A DNA stretch of 64,000 nt from Penelope pileata (lineage: Eukaryota; Chordata; Aves; Galliformes; Cracidae), in the NCBI GenBank assembly GCA_013396635.1, contig WBMW01005920.1, forward strand, positions 174,118 through 238,117. The letters are read 5' to 3'. Every line of letters begins with the position of its first letter. Positions within the stretch are counted from its first letter, which is position 1. The position numbers and the translations under genes were made by a program. This document shows positions 11,301-23,790 of this stretch, one piece after another. The notes under the pieces are model-generated. The model ran no database searches. It was not told where the DNA came from and saw nothing but the letters and a program-made list of their open reading frames with translations.

Positions 11301-12105
11301 CTAAATACCTTCAGCAAGTGCACGTCAGGACTCTGCATTTAGATATGCTCTTAAGTAACAAACAGTGCCTCTGAAAGCTCCTGGGTATCTTTCATCAACA
11401 TAAAGTTCTGAAGGGCCCACATATTGCTGTGATGTGTCCATCTGTTTCCATGTGAATTACTGGATGTGCCTGTGGACCAGTAGAGGTGTGTGTTATTCTG
11501 CACGTAGAGCTGACACGAATATGGAACAGAAGTCAAGCAAGCATGGGATATTTCCCAGTGTGATCCTTTTAAACATATGAAATGCACAGTAAATTCTGAA
11601 GCTGTAGTCCAATGGAGAGGCTAAAATCCACATGAAACATCAATGTAATTTTAACTGGCAGGAGAAGAATTTCATCACTAAGTGACATGCCAGCCATATG
11701 ACAGCACTTAAACAGTTCCTGTCAATCAGATGCTATGTGTCAGTACCATTATTTATTCTTTTAGGGCATATATCCATTTACATTATTGTCATCTGAAAGA
11801 GAGAACAGCGTTACTGAAAATAAAAGCCCATGCTGGAAACTGAGTGAAAGGGAAACAAAAGATACATATCGCTGTAGCATATGCATGCTATGGCAGGGAT
11901 TTCTGGTGTCACATTTAGGAGAAGCCATTTAGGGCAAAAAACCTGAAAGTATGTTTTAAAGTTTGGATGGGAAACAGTAAGAAACAGAAAAGAAAGAGGT
12001 GCACTAGATCTTGAGGCATTCCTGCCTGAGTATTCTAGATTATATAGGTTAATATTCTCATCTATGGAGATATCCTTCTGAGCCATTTGCTTGGTTTTTA
12101 ACTGT
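8358..12105. other. Unique intergenic DNA
   Basis: There is no gene. A weak resemblance to old dispersed repeats occurs near 8950-8985 (TCTGATCCTGCAACC), but it is too short to call. Open frames at 10502-10750, 10783-10989, 11351-11587 and 11811-12140 show no domain. Confidence 0.5.
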
Positions 12106-12160
12106 AGCCCCAATCTAGCAAAGCACTTAAACATATGCATAATTTTAAGTATGTATTGTT
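12106..12160 (+). mobile_element. Remnant of an ancient amniote interspersed repeat
   Basis: CCAATCTAGCAAAGCACTTA followed by AACATATGCATAATTTTAAG matches the old amniote repeat motif 'CAAAGCACTTAAGCACATGCTTAA'. I recognise the motif but not the exact family name. About 55 bases are preserved, with CpG-type and transition decay. Confidence 0.5.
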
Positions 12161-12317
12161 AAGGGATTAGAAAGCAATTACAGCTTGTCAAACCTTCTCA
12201 GACATGGTCAAATCCCTTCTCTTCATCACAATCCTCTAAGAATAGATGCACCCAAACAGGGCAGAGCTTCAGAACCACTGGAGCCCATTTTTCTGTGTCT
12301 TAGTTTCTAACAGAAGT

Positions 12318-12353
12318 NNNNNNNNNNNNNNNNNNNNNNNNNNNNNNNNNNNN
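12318..12353. other. Assembly gap (36 N)
   Basis: Undetermined bases. The right flank (GGGGGTGAGC and onward) is GC-rich compared with the neighbourhood, which may explain the missing reads. An open frame running through the gap is meaningless. Confidence 1.
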
Positions 12354-13708
12354 GGGGGTGAGCAAACAGCTCGTGTGGGGTTTCCCGGCCTGCTGGCTGA
12401 AACCAGAACATTCTGCCAGTGTGGGATTTGCATGGGCACTCATCCCCATCCTCCACATATCCTATTCTCTCTTCTTTCTATGTGATGGACACCTGTATGT
12501 ATAGGGCAGATGGCAGGGGCAGCAGAGTTTGAGTAATCTGGATGCAAAGGCGTTCAGAAGTGCACCTGGAGATTGGCCTGGCCTCCAGGCAAAACTTATT
12601 AAAAGAGAAATTACATCCAAAAATATACTACCTCATTCTTTTCCTTCTCCTCAAGACAGTCAAAAATGACATTTACATATGATGAAGAATACCTAGCTCT
12701 GTATTTTGAAAGACAGTATTAGATGAAAATTTAGGCATTTTCTCTGTCGCGAGAACAGTGAAGACAGGGTAGCAACTTGTTAGAAATCTTTTCCACCTCA
12801 TAATTTTTCTGGAGATTGCTCAGATCAGTCACACTCAATTCACATATCCAGAGTGTAATATGTACCTTTTCTCCCTGTTTACAGCATGTTTTGTAAAAAT
12901 AAACAAATACAAATTTTAAAAAAAACCCACAACTCTGTGAAAGCCAGTTGCTGTGTACTTTAGCAGCGTGTTGCCTTACAATATTTTTCTTGAGAAGATG
13001 GGGTGCTGGGGACACACATCTACCTGTGGAACAAGCTGTTTGAAGGTGTGATTGATGCTCCTCAGTGGCATTATTTATCTCTCAAAGTCTTCAGAAATGC
13101 AAGCCTTCACCCAAATAGTATGTAGACAGATGAAATTGCATACTAGTGGGCCACCAAATAGAGCACAGAACACTGTGGCTTCGTTTATTAATTTCTGGTG
13201 TAAAAAAAAACAGCAAATGATCTGCACAACCTTTACTGAGCAACCAACTGAATCATAGGAACAAAGCTAATTGTAGCAAATGAGGAAAGGTCATTTGACT
13301 CACTCAAACTCATTAGTCTTATTTAATATTGCCCTTATCCAGCACCAAGTAGATAGCAGCATAGCCTTGCCTTCAGTGCTTCATCCCCCAGGCCATGCCT
13401 TACAACTCAGTTTATCCTAAGTAAGTCTGTCTGGAAAACAACAACAACAAAAGAATGAGAGATCTTTGTTTTAAAGACTTTTTTTCTCAGTTACTTAAGT
13501 TCTCTTCAAGTTTGTACACTTTCTTCTGCTCAGGTGAAAATGGTAACCTGAAGCTATTTATTATTGCTCTAAGACTTTTTTTTTTTTTAAAGACGTTAAG
13601 CAGAAAAGTGTAGTTAGAAGCACACATACAGACAATTGAGGTAATGATAGCAGGATACTCTACAGAGAACTAATTGCGGACCTCATCATTTTCGAAGTCT
13701 GGTATGTG
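12354..13708. other. Unique intergenic DNA
   Basis: There are no recognised elements apart from a short (AAC)n run near 13438 and a poly-T run near 13576-13588. Confidence 0.55.
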
Positions 13709-14192
13709 TTAAAAATATGATGTATTCTTGAGAAAAACTCCAACAAGCAGCTGACTATTTGGTGAGTCTGAGGCTTTGGCTGGAAAGAAAACTTGTGAGT
13801 TTACAAGCTTCCTTGGTGAAGGGCTGCTTCTCTGATCTGAGCAGCCCTTGGTGTGCAGAATTGACTCCCACTGTGCTAAGAGCACAGAGAGAAGCAGCAG
13901 TGTGAAGCAGGAGATGTCAGTCACTTGGAGGCAGGACAGCCATAGGGTTGCTACTGTTGGAACTGGGATTTTGCAAAACATATTTTGTGTTGGTCCAGCC
14001 AGAGAGAGATGTAGACTGGGGTCAGGAAAGACGAGGACAGTCCAGTTCAGAGTGTCTGCATTGAACCAAATTTCTCCACAGTTATCTGTGATAAAGTGTT
14101 CTTCAATGACAAAGGGAGCAGAGATGGACAAGAACAACGTGCTGCTGAACACAGCTGTCTCATTATCACTCATCAGCTCACTCATTGCCTGA
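13709..14192. other. Unexplained region open on both strands
   Basis: The minus strand is open for 158 codons (13709-14185) and the plus strand for 114 codons (13848-14192). This is one of the longest open stretches outside recognised repeats. The minus frame would give a mostly hydrophobic product with a leucine-rich run (FTLLLLSVLLAQW) that could form one membrane segment, but I recognise no domain. Just upstream of its ATG the minus strand reads ATTTCAGGCAATG, which could be a weak splice acceptor. It could be a lineage-specific exon, a decayed pseudogene or retroviral piece, or chance in a somewhat GC-richer block. I do not propose a function. Confidence 0.2.
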
Positions 14193-14749
14193 AATCTGTA
14201 GCTTGTGATAAGGAATTCCAGCAGAAACTAACAGGTAAGACCACCAAATAAATCACACAGTAATGTGAAAATAGTGAATTACAAAGTGAAAAAAAAACAG
14301 TGTTCAATAATTCCTGTGGGCAGCGGACCCACCTTTCAGCAAGTTTGCATTAACATCAGTGGACCTGGCTCTCGGGCTACACTAAGGACTAATTACTCAC
14401 CCCTGGGCCATTTGTTAAATCTCACGTTTTGTATTCAGCTGAAGAGTGTGCTGAACTTTGGAAAATGGCAAGAACTATGTTGTAAGGTGCGTACACTGTG
14501 CTGCTTCATGTGTTTCATTGTGCCACTAAACTATAGAGTTAGCTCTTGCCTTTCATGCACTGGCAACCTGAATCCTTACCAACAACAACAATATGAACTG
14601 TTAAGGCCAAAATTTCCAAATGTAGTTGCCTGAACTAAAGCAGTAAAAGGACAGAATGCCTAAGCATCTTCTAATTTGCTGTTTTCTACTGGTTAGCAGT
14701 AAGGAGCCAGAAATCATCAGAAACAGGGATGGAAAGCGGTATTGTGTAT
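14193..14749. other. Unique DNA with a possible old SINE trace
   Basis: Near 14350-14400, ATCAGTGGACCTGGCTCTCG resembles worn ancient amniote repeats, but too weakly to name. A short (CAA)n run lies at 14580-14591. A 122-codon plus frame at 14265-14633 has no recognisable domain. Confidence 0.35.
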
Positions 14750-14935
14750 TGGAAGAGAATGGCTGTGCTAGATTAAACCAAAGGTCCATGTAGTCCACAT
14801 CCTGTCTTTAATGCTGAAAGAGTGTTTACAGAAGAATAAGAAGAGGTCAAGCAAAGCTACTTCTTCCTAATGGATTCCTAGTCTTCATCTATTTTCGGCT
14901 CTGGGAATTTCCCAAGGGAAATCCCATTCCCTTCA
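14750..14935 (-). mobile_element. Ancient CR1 LINE, 3' UTR
   Basis: AAACCAAAGGTCCATGTAGT followed by CCACATCCTGTCTTTAATG matches the reverse complement of the 3' UTR of old amniote CR1 elements ('ccaaaggtccatctagcccagtatcctgtct'). Downstream pieces (GTTTACAGAAGAATAAGAAG, GGTCAAGCA, CTAATGGATTCC) continue the same 3' UTR in the expected order. The copy is heavily mutated. Confidence 0.75.
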
Positions 14936-15419
14936 TTCTTTGTCTTGTCTGCTTAGGTTGCAAGCCCTGAGACTGTGTTATATAACTGTTGAGTTTCCAG
15001 CACTGTGGTGCCACATTTGGTACACTAGATATACACATGGTATGTGTTTGTGTGTGTGCATACACATATGCATTGGAAAAAGTACTTCGTTCTCATTTCT
15101 TGGGATGAAAGAATGAAACCTGAAGAACTTCACTTAGTTAGAGACGTGGGACTGCTCAAAGCAGAACAAAATTGTAGTAAGCTTGTTCTGTCTTGGACTG
15201 TTTTTTATGGTGTTTTCTTTTTTTTAATATTTTTTTATCCCCTGAAAATCATCAACAAAGGATCTCTACCTCGAGTCTCCATTTGCCTTTATAAAATATC
15301 AATAATGGTTCATCCAACTTCCTTGTCCACTGTTATTTCTTTGTTCTTTTTCTCCTGTGTCCTTAGGGAACTCATTTAATGTGCAGTAGGTAAGGGGCAG
15401 AGAGGTTTTTGGTTAAAAA

Positions 15420-15471
15420 AATATATTGAAGACATTTTGATGTGAATCCTCTTTTCTGTCTTCAATATATT
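15420..15471. repeat. Inverted repeat, perfect 15-bp stem, 22-base loop
   Basis: AATATATTGAAGACA (15420-15434) is perfectly complementary to TGTCTTCAATATATT (15457-15471). The stem is short for a microRNA precursor and is AT-rich. It could be the relic of a small inverted-repeat element or chance. Confidence 0.6.
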
Positions 15472-16788
15472 ACTGATCTTCACAGGAAGAGAAGTCTAAG
15501 GAGATCTGTCACATTACATAACAAATATTACTTTAGCTGCTTTGTCTGTATGTAGCTCTATTTGTCTGTATGCTGTTTCATGCTTCTCCTCTCTTTACCT
15601 AATCTCTTTCTAATTTTCAGCTTTTTGTCATGCTGACAATTTCTCTCTGACCATGAGCTGACTCCAGCAGAGCCCTCCATTGCAGGACTGTTCAGGAGGG
15701 TCTTGGGAAAGTGGTCCTCCTACGCCTCTCTTGCAGCTTTCCTGATGAGCTGTAGGGGCCAGGCAGGGAGAAGCACATTGCTCCCTTTTCTTGTCTGTTC
15801 CCTGTCAGCCTGCATGTGCTGCTGTGCTCTGTGTCTTAACCTAACAACACCTTGTCCCTCCTTGCACTCGCCAGAGATCAAGAATGTCTCTCTAAGATGG
15901 CAGTGTCTGCACTCCTTATCACATCCTTCTGGTCAAGAGTCCCACTCAAGTATGGATGAGTATATAGCCATGTAAGAGGAGTTACTTGGGACCTGACAAC
16001 GCATAGAGCAACACACAGAGAAAGGGAAAGAGACATCTTTGATAAAACCAGCTGGCCTGGAACATGCACTGGAACATCAAAGTGATTTCTAAAAAATACA
16101 GTGATAAAAGAGAATACTACTAGCAGTTGTACCATGGGGTAAGTAGCTGCATCAGTGGACAAAGGGTTACCTGACAGAAATATATGAACATTAATACTGG
16201 ATTTTGAATGTCTTGGTATTTGAAATCCAAATGTCAGAGTTTGGAGAAAACATTTTTCTATTGACGTAGGCATTGACTGGATATCCACAATCCAAACATC
16301 TCCCTTCATAAAATAAACATGTTGTGGCAGCCGATTTAGACAAAGGCGAAGAGAATGATGCTGATGTGAATGGCTGCTGTTGAGGGTCTCTATGTATTTT
16401 AAGATATAGTTTTCATGGGTATTTGGTTAACTTTCTTTACAGAAAAGATTGTTTAAGGAACGAAAACATACCCTAGAGCTAAGGATGGTAACAGGTGGCA
16501 AATGAATCAAGATAATGTAATTCATTCAACATGAATGAAAGTGGAGAGCCCATAAGGTACAATATAAAAAACCTTATAAATGTAGCTTTAAAATCAGAGC
16601 TGTGACAGCCAAGTCTTGTGTTCACTGTTGAAACCCATTGGCAATGACTTCTTTTAGTTTTCTTCTGTTTGCTTTTCACTTTGGCAGTTTTAGTTTCTTT
16701 CTAGCAATTGCCATACGAGGCTATATAAATGGTTCTTGGGTGCCAAACCTGAGGTCTCTGTATCCCAGCCTCCATGTGTAGTAAGTAC

Positions 16789-16825
16789 ATGCACAAATCT
16801 TATTGTATTAAGAAGATTTGTGCAT
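16789..16825. repeat. Inverted repeat, perfect 13-bp stem, 11-base loop
   Basis: ATGCACAAATCTT (16789-16801) pairs perfectly with AAGATTTGTGCAT (16813-16825) around an 11-base loop. No repeat family or RNA gene is recognised around it. Confidence 0.6.
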
Positions 16826-19019
16826 ACATTTCTTGTAGACTGCTCGGAAAAGGTCCTTGTCTGGCTCCTCTCTAATAAGTTCTCAGGTGCTTGATTCCAC
16901 TAGGGAACATTATGAGGAAAAACTTATTTTCTTATATTTCATTGTGAAATCAAATATGACTCTAATCTGGGGAGTGAATAAATATTGTCCCTTTGCTACT
17001 GCTGTATACAATGAAGTAGTACAGTATTTTCTATTTCTTGTACTTCTGAGTCTCATTTGCTTGGAAGGGATGTCTCGCCCTATGTGGCTACGTGTTGAGA
17101 GTGAGAAGTTCTCTACCCACCTCTGCATACCTCTTGTGATGATGTGAATGTCTCAGAAAGAGTCAATTCCTACTAGTGAGCGTCCAGAGGAGCAACTCGT
17201 GATATCCAAAGAAGGTTGTCATGATTCTTAATATGTCTGATGGCACTGGATTGAAGAGCTCAGAAGACTGATGGGAAAGAGGGCAGCTTGTCTGCTCCCT
17301 TAGAGATCACAGCTGGAAACAAGTTAGTGGCTTGTATCAGGGATGGGGGAAAAACAAAGAAAGGAAATCAGAGAGATTCCTGAGAAACAAAAATCCTCAA
17401 CATGGAGTAGCAATTGTGCTTTGGGAAACCAAAACAAGATACACACGAGTCAAGTTGGATAGCAGTTGTAAAAACAGGTATTCTGTCCGGAGATTTCATC
17501 AGTGGAAACAATGAGAACTTAATACTGAAGTTATAATACAGTGTTGCCTTTTCACTAATGCTGTACTTTGAACTGGCCACATTAACAACATTCTTCCTGC
17601 TAAATCCTCAGTTCCTATTGCATGGCCTGCTCATTTATAGAGGAAAAGAAATCTCTGAGCCTTCAGGCAAGAGAAAATGCCATGAAAGCTACTGAGGGAC
17701 TGAAAATGAATGCTTTACTGGTGATACTACTAGAAATAAGTAAATTTCGTATGTAATCAGTTGTCCAATTTTTTAGCTGGACAAAGCATGCACTGTGGTG
17801 GTCCTGCTCACTTCTTAACTTTATACTTAGGGAGCTGATATTTTGAGGCCCTCATGAGAATGTTAGAATGACTTGGGAATGTAGGAAGTCCCTTTTTTTT
17901 TTTCTGCTTGAATTGATACAGACATAACGTGAATGACATGAGTGCCTTCCGAGATTGAAGTTTTGCTCTGGGGAATTAATACTGACTTCCTTCACAGTTA
18001 CTAGTTAGCAATAAAGTATCTTAGTATCTACAAACTAGCTGTTTTTAAAAATGTGAATATATAAGTAGACATAATGCTGCAGAGGCCATTTTGGAAATGA
18101 AATCTACTGTAAATTAAATTGGGTAAAAGGACATACAGTCTGTGTTTCCTGCTAAAAACAGGGAAACTCTCAATATGTCATTAGTTTCCTGCAAAAAGTT
18201 AATGGAGTTTTGGGGATGATTTATAGATATAGAAAATTACATGCAACAGGTTGCTTCCTTTCTTTGAACATTTGTAAGCTATTGTAGATGGTTCAGTCAA
18301 TTAAGGTTTTGTTTCTCACGTTAAGCACTGTTTCTATGGAAATTATATATTATAGGAATAACTGGTTACGGCTGCAAATAAGATTTTTGGAAAGCAGTTT
18401 AAAGAATAAAATTGTAAACGGACCGTTTTTTTTTAGTGACGAGAAAAAGATAATAAATTGGCTGTCTTCCTATCTTCAGAAGGCTGTAACTAGGCTATAA
18501 AAATAATTACTGATTGAGATTTAGTATGAAATAACCTCTCTTTATAAACAAGAAAAAAGAAATAAGTGGATTCACAGCTATTGTGAATAGGGAGAAAGTG
18601 TGTTGCATTTTAGGCAACTTTTTGTGCTTGATAACAATACAAATTGTTACTGACTCAAAAGTCAGGCCACCACAGGACAATAATTGCACAACACAGTGAC
18701 TTTCGTTGCTCTCATAATAAAAGTGCTATTGAAATGCCATTCCTACAACAATATCTACGTTTTGAAGAGTAAAAAAAGGGTCAATGTAGTTTAAATATTG
18801 TCCTCACTAAAATATGTATTCAGCTGCTGTATTTTGTAAGGACAGAAAGCTCAATATAAATATATATTTAATGCAAAAAGCCACTAGACTGGTGGAAGAT
18901 TACAGCGTAAATGCACCAAAGTAAGTCTGTGCTTGTCTGATCTGAAAAATTTCTGTGGCAGAAACACCTTGTCCTTGTGGTACTTATTTTGGGTGCTTCT
19001 TTGGTGTATTCAGAATTAA

Positions 19020-19520
19020 AAGCCCAGCCAGGGCTTGCTTGCCACCATCAGTCAGATGACAGCCGTGTGCAGAGGAACAGGTTTCTGAGGGGCTTTATGG
19101 TAGACTAATTTTTTCCCTCAATGGGTGTATACTGCCAACATTAATAGTGGAACTGGGCCAAAGCCGAGAATTTATGAGACTCTTGCTCATCGCGTTCATC
19201 TGCTGATAATTAAGTGAGTGTGTCTGACCCCAGCCTGGGGGAAGGGCATGCCTGGCTGGCGATGGCCCCCAGCCCTCTGCTGCTCATGCTGAGTTCAACA
19301 GAAGATGTAACAGAGCATTAGCGCCGCAAGTGCTTCCTTGTCCCACCCACAAAATTTTGTCACTGTGCTCATTATAAGCCATCCATTAAAACTGTCTTGT
19401 TCGGCTGATAGATGACCCACCTCAGCAGCCATCAGAGCCTCTGGTCTCCCTGCTTGTATCAACTCCTTTGGACTGCTGTCAAGTTCATTTAGTCACACTG
19501 CATTAGCTTAACTCTGCTTT
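19020..19520. promoter_or_regulatory. Candidate conserved noncoding element (possible enhancer)
   Basis: This stretch is balanced in base composition, non-repetitive and without long open frames, set in AT-rich DNA. It contains several homeodomain-type sites (CATTAATAGTGG, CTGATAATTAAGTGAG, CCATCCATTAAAACTG, CTGCATTAGCTTAAC) separated by non-simple sequence such as GGGCCAAAGCCGAGAATTTA. That mixture is typical of developmental enhancers in avian gene deserts. The evidence is texture and motifs only; conservation cannot be seen from one sequence. Confidence 0.3.
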
Positions 19521-20019
19521 TTTCCTTTTCTTCTACAGCCCCTCACCTCTTTAGAAAGGGGAAAGAGGAAGGAGAAGAAATATGGTTAATCACAGGTGTG
19601 ACCCGAAGGTCATGGTTATGTCCCCTCTAGTTGCTGGGGACAGTCTTGCTGTTTTATCTTTGTGTTCTCATACTCAGGTAAATGTCTTTGTTGTTTGCCT
19701 TCTTATCAAAGTGACACCCAGAGCTTTCAGTGATATGTAGTCCAAATCTGCAACAATAACTATTTTAATTCTCCTTCTCAGCCATTTTGTTTTTTTCCTC
19801 CCTGTGTTTCTTCCTTCGACCTCCCTAGGAGACAGACATTACTGAGTGAATAAGAAGTCCAAACAGGAGGATTTGTTACAAAGTGCAAATTGTCAAGAAC
19901 AGGGACAGCTCACGTTCAAAGGACAAGCATGTGCATGCATATTTACTTCCTTTACCCTGCTAAAGATGAGTTCCCTGTTGAATGAGCTTGTTTACTAGCC
20001 TGCTTTTTTACACACCTGA

Positions 20020-20330
20020 GATACAGCAGAGATAAGTCTCAGTAGTTGAGTTTGCCTCCTGCAAAAATTGTTGCCTGAAGAGCTTTGAGAAATCTTGGTG
20101 TGGAATCAAATTCCAGTTTAGAAATTCAGTTTTTGTAAAGGTATTGAAAACAACTTTGCTAAAAAAGCATTAAAATTCCATCGGCTGAAAAGCCTTTTTG
20201 TCTTGATGTAATTATTTATCGTGGCCAAAGAGAAGGGGAAACTGCATTAGAAACTGTTTTATTGTGTCCTGCAGTCACCTTAAGATTCTAGACCTGGACT
20301 ATAAATACAGCATTGGATTTGAATTGAAGA
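20020..20330. promoter_or_regulatory. Candidate conserved noncoding element
   Basis: This non-repetitive block lacks coding potential and contains AATTATTTATCGTGGCC, CATTAAAATTCCATCGGCTG and AAACTGCATTAGAAACTG. It lies about 0.5 kb from the candidate at 19.0-19.5 kb and may belong to the same cluster. The inference rests on appearance only. Confidence 0.25.
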
Positions 20331-23300
20331 TTCAGTGCTTAACAATAGGAATAAGATATATTGGCTGAATAACAAAGAAGCAATCTTGTTTAATGACAAG
20401 AAAAGACTATTGAATTATAATGGAATGATCTCCTTGAATACCTCTATCAGTTAGATTTGCAAAGTGAATGAGGTATTAAAACATTACAAAAGTTATTTCT
20501 GACGGGATTCCCTTACAGCCTTTCCCAGCATGCTAAAACAGGAAATCTGTGTTTGTTTACAGCTTTTGAGATTATAGTTCCCTTTAACACTATACACAAG
20601 GTTACGATCTATTAAGCAGGCACTATACCCTCTGGCTTTTCTTAGTGGTTGTTTGTAAGTTGACACATCTTGCTATTTGTGCTTCCCTGCAAGAACCCAA
20701 TGGAGAAAGGATCCCATAAGCAGCATTTCTAATGGAAATCTGGTGAGACAAACATACCAGATGTGTAGGAGACTTTGTTTTTGTATGGCACATCTCCTGT
20801 TTTACCTGTATTTTTCTTATCAGTCACCATGAAATTTCTGTCATCAGTACTGTTGTGGAATTTGTTAGCAGTAGTAAAAGATGAGTTATGGGAAGTCTAA
20901 AGAACGTATAATCTGTGGTCAAAGTCTTCACAGCTAACCGTGTGCTCATATGTTTTATCTTATCTAGAGAACTGTTAGTACAAAGTGCTTGAAGATGCCT
21001 CTCAAGAATTACCTGACATGCTAGATGGATCAATATGAGGCTGCAAGCTCAAAGTAAAGTTTTCTAGTTGGATACACAGATGTAAAAACAAAAGAATGAG
21101 TGAGGGAGTGAGCTGAGGAGTGTAGGATGAAGGAGAGTTACCGTTTTCTTAGCCAAGGCTTTTGTTTAGAAAATGAACATCCGGAAGGTATGACTTCAGT
21201 TTGTTCAGAAAAAGCTGATAATTGCAAAAGGAGACTGGAGAGTAAGAGAGAGATCTAATTAATAGCTCAGCCTTTGATTTGTCTCGTGTAAATCAAGTTT
21301 TTCTGGCTGTGTTGCAAACTTAACAATGTTTTTCTGCCCAACTGGTTTCAATACAATCTTATAAATGAAAATGAATTTGTGATGCAAATCAGTGAGAAGT
21401 CTGAATGTACGGTATCTTTGAATGTTGTCCATTCATGAAATACCAAGGTTTTGAAGAAGATCAGGTTAGAAGTGATTAGAAGCTTCCGACTGAGGAGTCT
21501 TAAGCTTTTTTTCTCCTGACCCTGAGGAATCATGTTTATATCCTAGATTGCTATTTCATACATAAGAATGAAACCAGATAGGTGGAGAAACAAGAACTAT
21601 AATAGCAATCGTTATTATTGGAAGAAATTAGGTGGTGCCACTGTAGGCACCCTTATTAGTTTTATTTAGGTGACTTTGTGGGTGAAGTAAGATCTCCAAA
21701 GAGGCTTGGACTTGGCTGCAGCTCCGATCTTTCTGTGGTCTCAGCAGATAGATATTCCAAAAGACTTAGGCACTGAGCAGTTGAATTGCTATGGATATTT
21801 TTGAGTGGTTTGCATCGACGTCTGATGGAAGCAGCAAGAACATACATCTAAAATATGAAGATAATACCACACTGTCTTCTCAAAGCAATATGTTCTTAGC
21901 CTTGAGGAAAGCACCTTGCATTATTCTTTGCAGTGTAAGGTTGCCTTAAAACAGGTTCAAAAGAACTCTTCCAAGGAGAATGAAGTTCTTGAGATTCAGC
22001 TTTGGTCAATGTCTCCTCAGCTATGCATTAGATTCTTATTGAAAGTTGTTACTGCAGGGAGTACAAATAAGTCGTGTGACCCACAGATTGCAAAAAATAA
22101 ACTGTGTGTATCTAGTTAGTTAAATGATTCATGTGGGATATCCAGAAACAAGTCTTAGATTTTAAGTTAATTTTTTCTCTCGTGCAAAGTGTAATTTACT
22201 ATAGACTTTGTTGAATAATGGTAAATCTTTTTCTCACAGTACCACTGTTACGTTGTGATTACTTCTGTTTACTTGTGACAACTTGTAACCATAAAACAGG
22301 TATGTCAAAAGTGAGGAAGAAATACCATTTTTGTTGGCAAATTCTAACTGATAACACAGTATTTAATCATGCATCTTTTACTGCTGAAATATATAAAGTC
22401 TCAAGCCATCTCTTCTTAGCATTTTTAGCTGACTATCAGTTTACCAACTTTCTGTTAAAAGTGAGTGTTAAGGTGGGATTTGAATGTAGGAGAAGTATAC
22501 CTTTTTTTTTTTGAATTAAGCCTGAAAAAGCACTAATACAGGAGGCAGTGTATGTGAAAGAAGAACTGGCTGAATGATGTGTTTTATCTGTGAAATAGGG
22601 AGACAAAAATTAATCTGAGTTATATGCAGGCCTACTTATTAATATCTGTAACTCTGGGCCTCTAAAATCACATATCATTCACTTAAGATGAAAAAGACTC
22701 AGTGATGCTAAAGTCAAGGGCCCAAATCACAGCTGATTTAAATTATTCAAAGAAATAGCAAGGATTAAACTAGCTGATGATCTAATTGTTGACCCATGAT
22801 GGTTGATGCTTCAGTACTTAGCCTCATATTCTAATGGGAAAATGTGGATGCGCTCACATTGTTATTCTTCCTTCCTCCTTTTAGTGACCAGCCTGCCATT
22901 TTGTCCCAGGGGATGGTAAGAGACACTCTCAGTGTATACTCTAAGTCTGCAGTTTGCACTACAATCTTGCAGTTCGCACTACACTGTCAAACATCAGAGC
23001 ATTCACACACCCTTCTCTCTGTTTCTGAACTCCACAAAAATCCGTAATCAGGCTGAATGCCTTGTCAGATCTCAGAGAATCCACTCACTGTTCAGAGTTT
23101 TTTCTCTGTCAATTAAGGAGTGAGATGATATAGAACCTCAACAAATATGTACATTAAAAAAAAAGACATAAAATAAAAGGGATTTTTCTACATTTGTCTT
23201 GACAATCAGGATTCTCTTCTGCTCTTCAGAGTTTGCTGTGGAGAGGAGTATGAGTCTTAAAGCAATATCATGCAGAAGGTATTTTTTTATGTCTACATTT

Positions 23301-23649
23301 TCCTCTTTAATATATCTTCCTCATTAAAACTGTGGTCCATCAAACAGTGATAAGTGTCTGTGGGGCAGGGTCTAGGTTGTAGCTATTATCATCTTTTAGC
23401 AAAAATCCTGGCAGAATCACAAATTCCTGTTTAATGTGAACTTTTATATAAGGTATTAAAAAACATGTCTTATTAACACATTCCTTAAATGCAACACACA
23501 CAGTATTTATCGTATTTATCATCATTGCTTCAGGTGGAAACTTAACAAAAGAGACTATGTTTTTAAATATGATTCACCAGCTCCTTTGAATAATTGGATT
23601 ATTTTTCTTGAGCCACAGAGACATAGATCTTGTCAAAGCAAATTACATC
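20331..23649. other. Unique intergenic DNA
   Basis: Nothing is recognised apart from a small imperfect tandem repeat at 22949-22988 (GCAGTTTGCACTACAATCTT followed by GCAGTTCGCACTACACTGTC). Frames at 21916-22119, 22218-22514 and 22844-23123 look accidental. Confidence 0.5.
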
Positions 23650-23790
23650 CATGATCCATCTAATCCACCATCCCTTTTCTGAGTGGCCCTTGCCAGATGC
23701 TCGAGCATGCACAGTAACCTCATGCTAGACAGATGCAGTCCAGTCTGGCACCATGCAGATCTCTTTTCAACTCCTAATGAGTGATTTTTT
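23650..23790 (-). mobile_element. Ancient CR1 LINE, 3' UTR
   Basis: GATCCATCTAATCCACCATC, CCTTTTCTGAGTGGCCC and TTGCCAGATGC follow the order of the reverse-complemented old CR1 3' UTR ('ccatctagcccagtatcctgtcttccgacagtggccaatgccagatgc'). The copy is old and fragmentary, with no tail retained. Confidence 0.65.

Larger units (their letters stand above)
14936..19019. other. Unique intergenic DNA with two clean hairpins
   Basis: No genes or transposons are recognised. Perfect inverted repeats occur at 15420-15471 and 16789-16825. Frames at 15044-15379, 15703-15975 and 15878-16309 are open but featureless. Confidence 0.5.

Noticed and set aside
12246..12485. 79-codon plus frame
   Set aside because: It runs through the 36-base N gap, so its continuity is unknown and it shows no domain.
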